From the NCBI GenBank assembly GCA_023438325.1, contig JAEXRB010000303.1, forward strand, positions 1 to 7,511: a stretch of DNA of 7,511 nucleotides, in the 5' to 3' direction. Positions within the stretch are counted from its first letter, which is position 1, and each line of letters starts with the position of its first letter. A program made the position numbers and the translations under genes. This document shows, one piece after another, positions 5,836-7,511 of this stretch. A model generated the notes under the pieces. The model was given only the letters and a program-made list of their open reading frames with translations, did no database searches and was not told where the DNA came from. Source of the DNA: Pseudomonadota bacterium (lineage in GTDB: Bacteria; Pseudomonadota; Gammaproteobacteria; Xanthomonadales; Xanthomonadaceae).

Positions 5836-6434
5836 GCAAGCTGCTCCCGCGCCGCATGCCCAGCGCGGTGCATGCGCTCGGCCAGCCATGGCAGATCAGG
5901 CAATCCGGGACCGTCCAGCCAGCGCTCCTTGACCCACGGGTAGCTGGTCAACTCCTTGACCAGCATCGACACACGCACGCCGGTTTCATCCATCACGCGC
6001 TGCCCGACCTCCTGGAAACCATAGGTGCCGTGGAACAGCAGGGCGGCGTCGTTGCGGGGCTCGAGGAATACCTCGCAGGCCAGCAAGGGCTGCCTGACTT
6101 CGGCGAAACTGGTGACATCGGCATAGAAAACCCGACCAACGCCGCCGCCGCGATGCGCGCTCGCGATCACCACGCGGTCGATGTAGAGGAATGCCGGGTA
6201 GCGCTCGCTGAACCAAAGGTAGTTGCTGCTGCGGTACTGGCTACCCTGATCGAATCCGATCAGGAAACCGGCCACCGCACCATCCACTTCAGCAACCCTG
6301 AAATAGGCCGCCTCCTCGTAGAAGAAGCGCAGCTGATCCAGATTCAGCGCCAGGATGGTCGGGCCGGCGGCATTGTTGAGGGCAAGGACAGATTCCAGCT
6401 CGTGCTCACGCACTTCGCGGATCAGGATCGACAT
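5832..6434 (-). CDS. GNAT-family N-acetyltransferase (predicted)
   Basis: A 200-aa GNAT-fold protein resembling the COG3818-type predicted acetyltransferases. The acetyl-CoA-binding core is visible: the beta4 strand YIDRVVI (84-90) followed by the pyrophosphate loop HRGGGVGRVFY (94-104), then EVFLEPRNDAALLFHGTYGFQEVG (121-144), the usual motif B ending in Y/HGF. SQYRSSNYLWFSERYPAFLYID (65-86) is likely substrate-facing. A C-terminal tail of about 35 residues beyond the core (VKERWLDGPGL onward) is Pro- and Trp-containing and unassigned. The ATG at 6434 has GGAG 6 nt upstream, so the longer open frame to 6614 is not used. It is the first gene of the run and overlaps minC by ATGA. The substrate is unknown; the tight coupling makes a division-related protein target conceivable but unproven. 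Confidence 0.87.
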   Translation of the reverse strand: MSILIREVREHELESVLALNNAAGPTILALNLDQLRFFYEEAAYFRVAEVDGAVAGFLIGFDQGSQYRSSNYLWFSERYPAFLYIDRVVIASAHRGGGVGRVFYADVTSFAEVRQPLLACEVFLEPRNDAALLFHGTYGFQEVGQRVMDETGVRVSMLVKELTSYPWVKERWLDGPGLPDLPWLAERMHRAGHAAREQLA

Positions 6435-6605
6435 TCCATTCTCCGAAAATCCCAAGTCTCCGGCGCGACATCCGCACGCCGGAACACAAGGCACAAGTAT
6501 CGCATGGCGACGCCGCATCCGGGCCAGCGCTTCGGCAGCGGATTTCCTGCCGGCGCGCGCTTCTGGCACGATAGGCACCCAGCCACCCGCGCTGCGGAAA
6601 GCAAG
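6435..6605. promoter_or_regulatory. Divergent intergenic region between the GNAT-min run and the FNR-type regulator
   Basis: This 171-bp gap must hold the start signals of both divergent units. An inverted repeat, TCCGGCG (6459-6465) with CGCCGGA (6477-6483) and an 11-nt loop, lies 25-50 bp upstream of the GNAT start. I found no convincing -35/-10 pair on either strand and no FNR box, so no sign of FNR autoregulation. GGAAAG at 6596-6601 is the likely RBS of the regulator. Confidence 0.4.
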
Positions 6606-7367
6606 ATGACTCAAAGCGTTGTACTCGATCTGGCCAGGTTACGCCGAAGCTGCGCGCAGTGCTCGCTGCAACAGCTGTGCCTGCCCGCCGGCATCGATCA
6701 GGACGATATGGCGCGCCTGGACGAGATCGTGCGCCGCCGTCGCCCATTGGCGCGAAGCGAACGCCTGTTCCGTATCGGCGCCACCATGGAGGCGCTGTAT
6801 GTGGCGCGTGAAGGTGCGTTCAAGACCGTTGCCATCAGCGACGATGGCGAAGAACAGATCATCGGCTTCCATCTTCCCGGCGAATTGATCGGCCTGGATG
6901 CCTTGGGCAGCGGCAAGCACCGCTGCGAGGCCGAAGCGCTGGGCCCGGCGCTGGTATGCGAAGTGCCATTGGATGCGCTGGACGACGCCACCCGCGCCGT
7001 GCCCGGCCTGCAAGCGCAATTGCTGCGCGTGATCGGGCGCAGTGTCGGGCGCGATCAGGACCATCTGGAAATCCTCGGCCGCAGGCAAGCACAGGAGCGC
7101 ATCGCGATGTTCCTGCACGGCCTGTCCGAGCGTTACCAGCAGCTGGGCCATTCCAGCAGCGAGTTCAGCCTGCCGATGAGCCGGGAAGACATCGCACGCT
7201 ATCTGGGCCTTGTCATCGAAACCGTCAGCCGCGGCTTTACCCGCCTGCAGGACGACGGCCTCATCAAGGTGCGGGGCCGCCAGTTGCGCATCCTCGATCC
7301 TGCTGGCCTGAGCACGATGGCGCACAACAGCATCGAGACCGGGCAAAGTCGCTCCGGCGTCGCCTGA
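6606..7367 (+). CDS. fnr: FNR/Anr-type oxygen-sensing transcriptional regulator (Crp-Fnr family)
   Basis: A 253-aa regulator that should bind a [4Fe-4S] cluster without oxygen, dimerise and control anaerobic or microaerobic genes. The N-terminal motif CAQCSLQQLCLP supplies Cys16, Cys19 and Cys25, aligning with E. coli FNR Cys20, Cys23 and Cys29. The fourth ligand is Cys118 (ALVCEVP), matching Cys122. The effector domain continues with EEQIIGFHLPGELIGLDALGSG (82-103), followed by a dimerisation helix near 130-160. The helix-turn-helix SREDIARYLGLVIETVSRGFTRL (192-214) contains Glu205, Ser208 and Arg209, the ExxSR signature that reads TTGAT half sites. I chose the ATG at 6606 for its GGAAAG RBS and family length. 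An in-frame ATG at 6504 would add 34 residues without a good RBS. Local orthologues may be called anr. A likely target lies at 3397-3410. Confidence 0.93.
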   Translation: MTQSVVLDLARLRRSCAQCSLQQLCLPAGIDQDDMARLDEIVRRRRPLARSERLFRIGATMEALYVAREGAFKTVAISDDGEEQIIGFHLPGELIGLDALGSGKHRCEAEALGPALVCEVPLDALDDATRAVPGLQAQLLRVIGRSVGRDQDHLEILGRRQAQERIAMFLHGLSERYQQLGHSSSEFSLPMSREDIARYLGLVIETVSRGFTRLQDDGLIKVRGRQLRILDPAGLSTMAHNSIETGQSRSGVA

Positions 7368-7387
7368 CAGACACCTTTAAGGTTGCC

Positions 7388-7511
7388 ATGTCGAATCATT
7401 CAGCTGCCTTCTCCGCCCTGCTCCTGATCGCCATCGCCCCCGCTTCACACGCACAGACTGCCGCGTCGCCACCGGAAACCTGCGCCGGCATCGCTCCGGA
7501 CATCGAGCGCC
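7388..7511 (+). CDS. Exported protein, N-terminal part only (runs off the right edge)
   Basis: The reading frame starts at ATG 7388 with AAGG at 7379-7382 (5-nt spacing), 20 nt after the regulator stop, so it may be co-transcribed with it. The first 41 residues are visible. MSNHSAAFSALLLIAIAPASHAQ looks like a Sec signal peptide with a probable cleavage after SHA (residue 22), predicting a periplasmic or outer-membrane product. The mature start, SPPETCAGIAPDIER, faintly recalls N-termini of outer-membrane phospholipase A-like proteins in this group. That is too little to name it, and function is left open. Confidence 0.7.
   Translation, partial: MSNHSAAFSALLLIAIAPASHAQTAASPPETCAGIAPDIER

Noticed and set aside
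6571..6590. Possible sigma-54 promoter (CTGGCACG) before the FNR gene
   Set aside because: The -12 GC element is two bases too close to the -24 GG, and sigma-54 promoters need this spacing strictly.
5856..6605. N-terminal extension of the FNR frame by 250 codons
   Set aside because: It runs antisense through the GNAT gene; the FNR family starts shortly before the cysteine motif, matching ATG 6606 with its own RBS.

Overview
The window is GC-rich and has the gene order and protein types of a gammaproteobacterium. A SAM-I riboswitch ahead of metX-metB, a Min system with a GNAT gene in front of it, and an FNR/Anr-type regulator together suggest the Lysobacterales (Xanthomonadales), perhaps the Rhodanobacteraceae. 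That placement is inference from protein character and context, not from a database search.

Region 1 (1-2464, + strand) is a methionine-biosynthesis unit. A SAM-I (S-box) riboswitch, cut by the left window edge, is followed by a leader whose hairpin pairs with the metX Shine-Dalgarno sequence. Then come metX (homoserine O-acyltransferase) and metB (cystathionine gamma-synthase/lyase family), overlapping by ATGA. MetX activates homoserine and MetB joins the product to cysteine, so SAM would feed back on its own supply route. Region 2 (2465-2556) is a short convergent gap with a strong GC hairpin.

Region 3 (2557-3443, - strand) holds a stand-alone metallo-beta-lactamase-fold protein of the flavodiiron/ODP type. 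Its 113-bp upstream gap carries an FNR-like site placed exactly as in a class II FNR promoter. Region 4 (3444-6434, - strand) is one compact run read right to left: GNAT acetyltransferase, minC, minD, minE and an unrecognised small protein with a HEACH (HExxH) motif. It combines division-site placement (MinCDE) with two accessory genes of unknown role. GNAT and minC overlap by ATGA, minD appears to start with TTG, and the HExxH gene starts with GTG four codons after the minE stop in the same frame.

Region 5 (6435-7511, + strand) is a 171-bp divergent gap, then an FNR/Anr-type oxygen-sensing regulator with all four iron-sulfur cysteines. Twenty bases later comes the start of an exported protein that runs off the right edge. 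The FNR protein and the FNR-like site before the ODP gene form a testable local oxygen-response link. I saw no tRNA, rRNA, CRISPR array, insertion sequence, attachment site or origin. The most interesting points are the riboswitch with its translational platform, the FNR-ODP link and the HExxH gene attached to the min operon. I found no clear sign of a wholly new multi-gene system.
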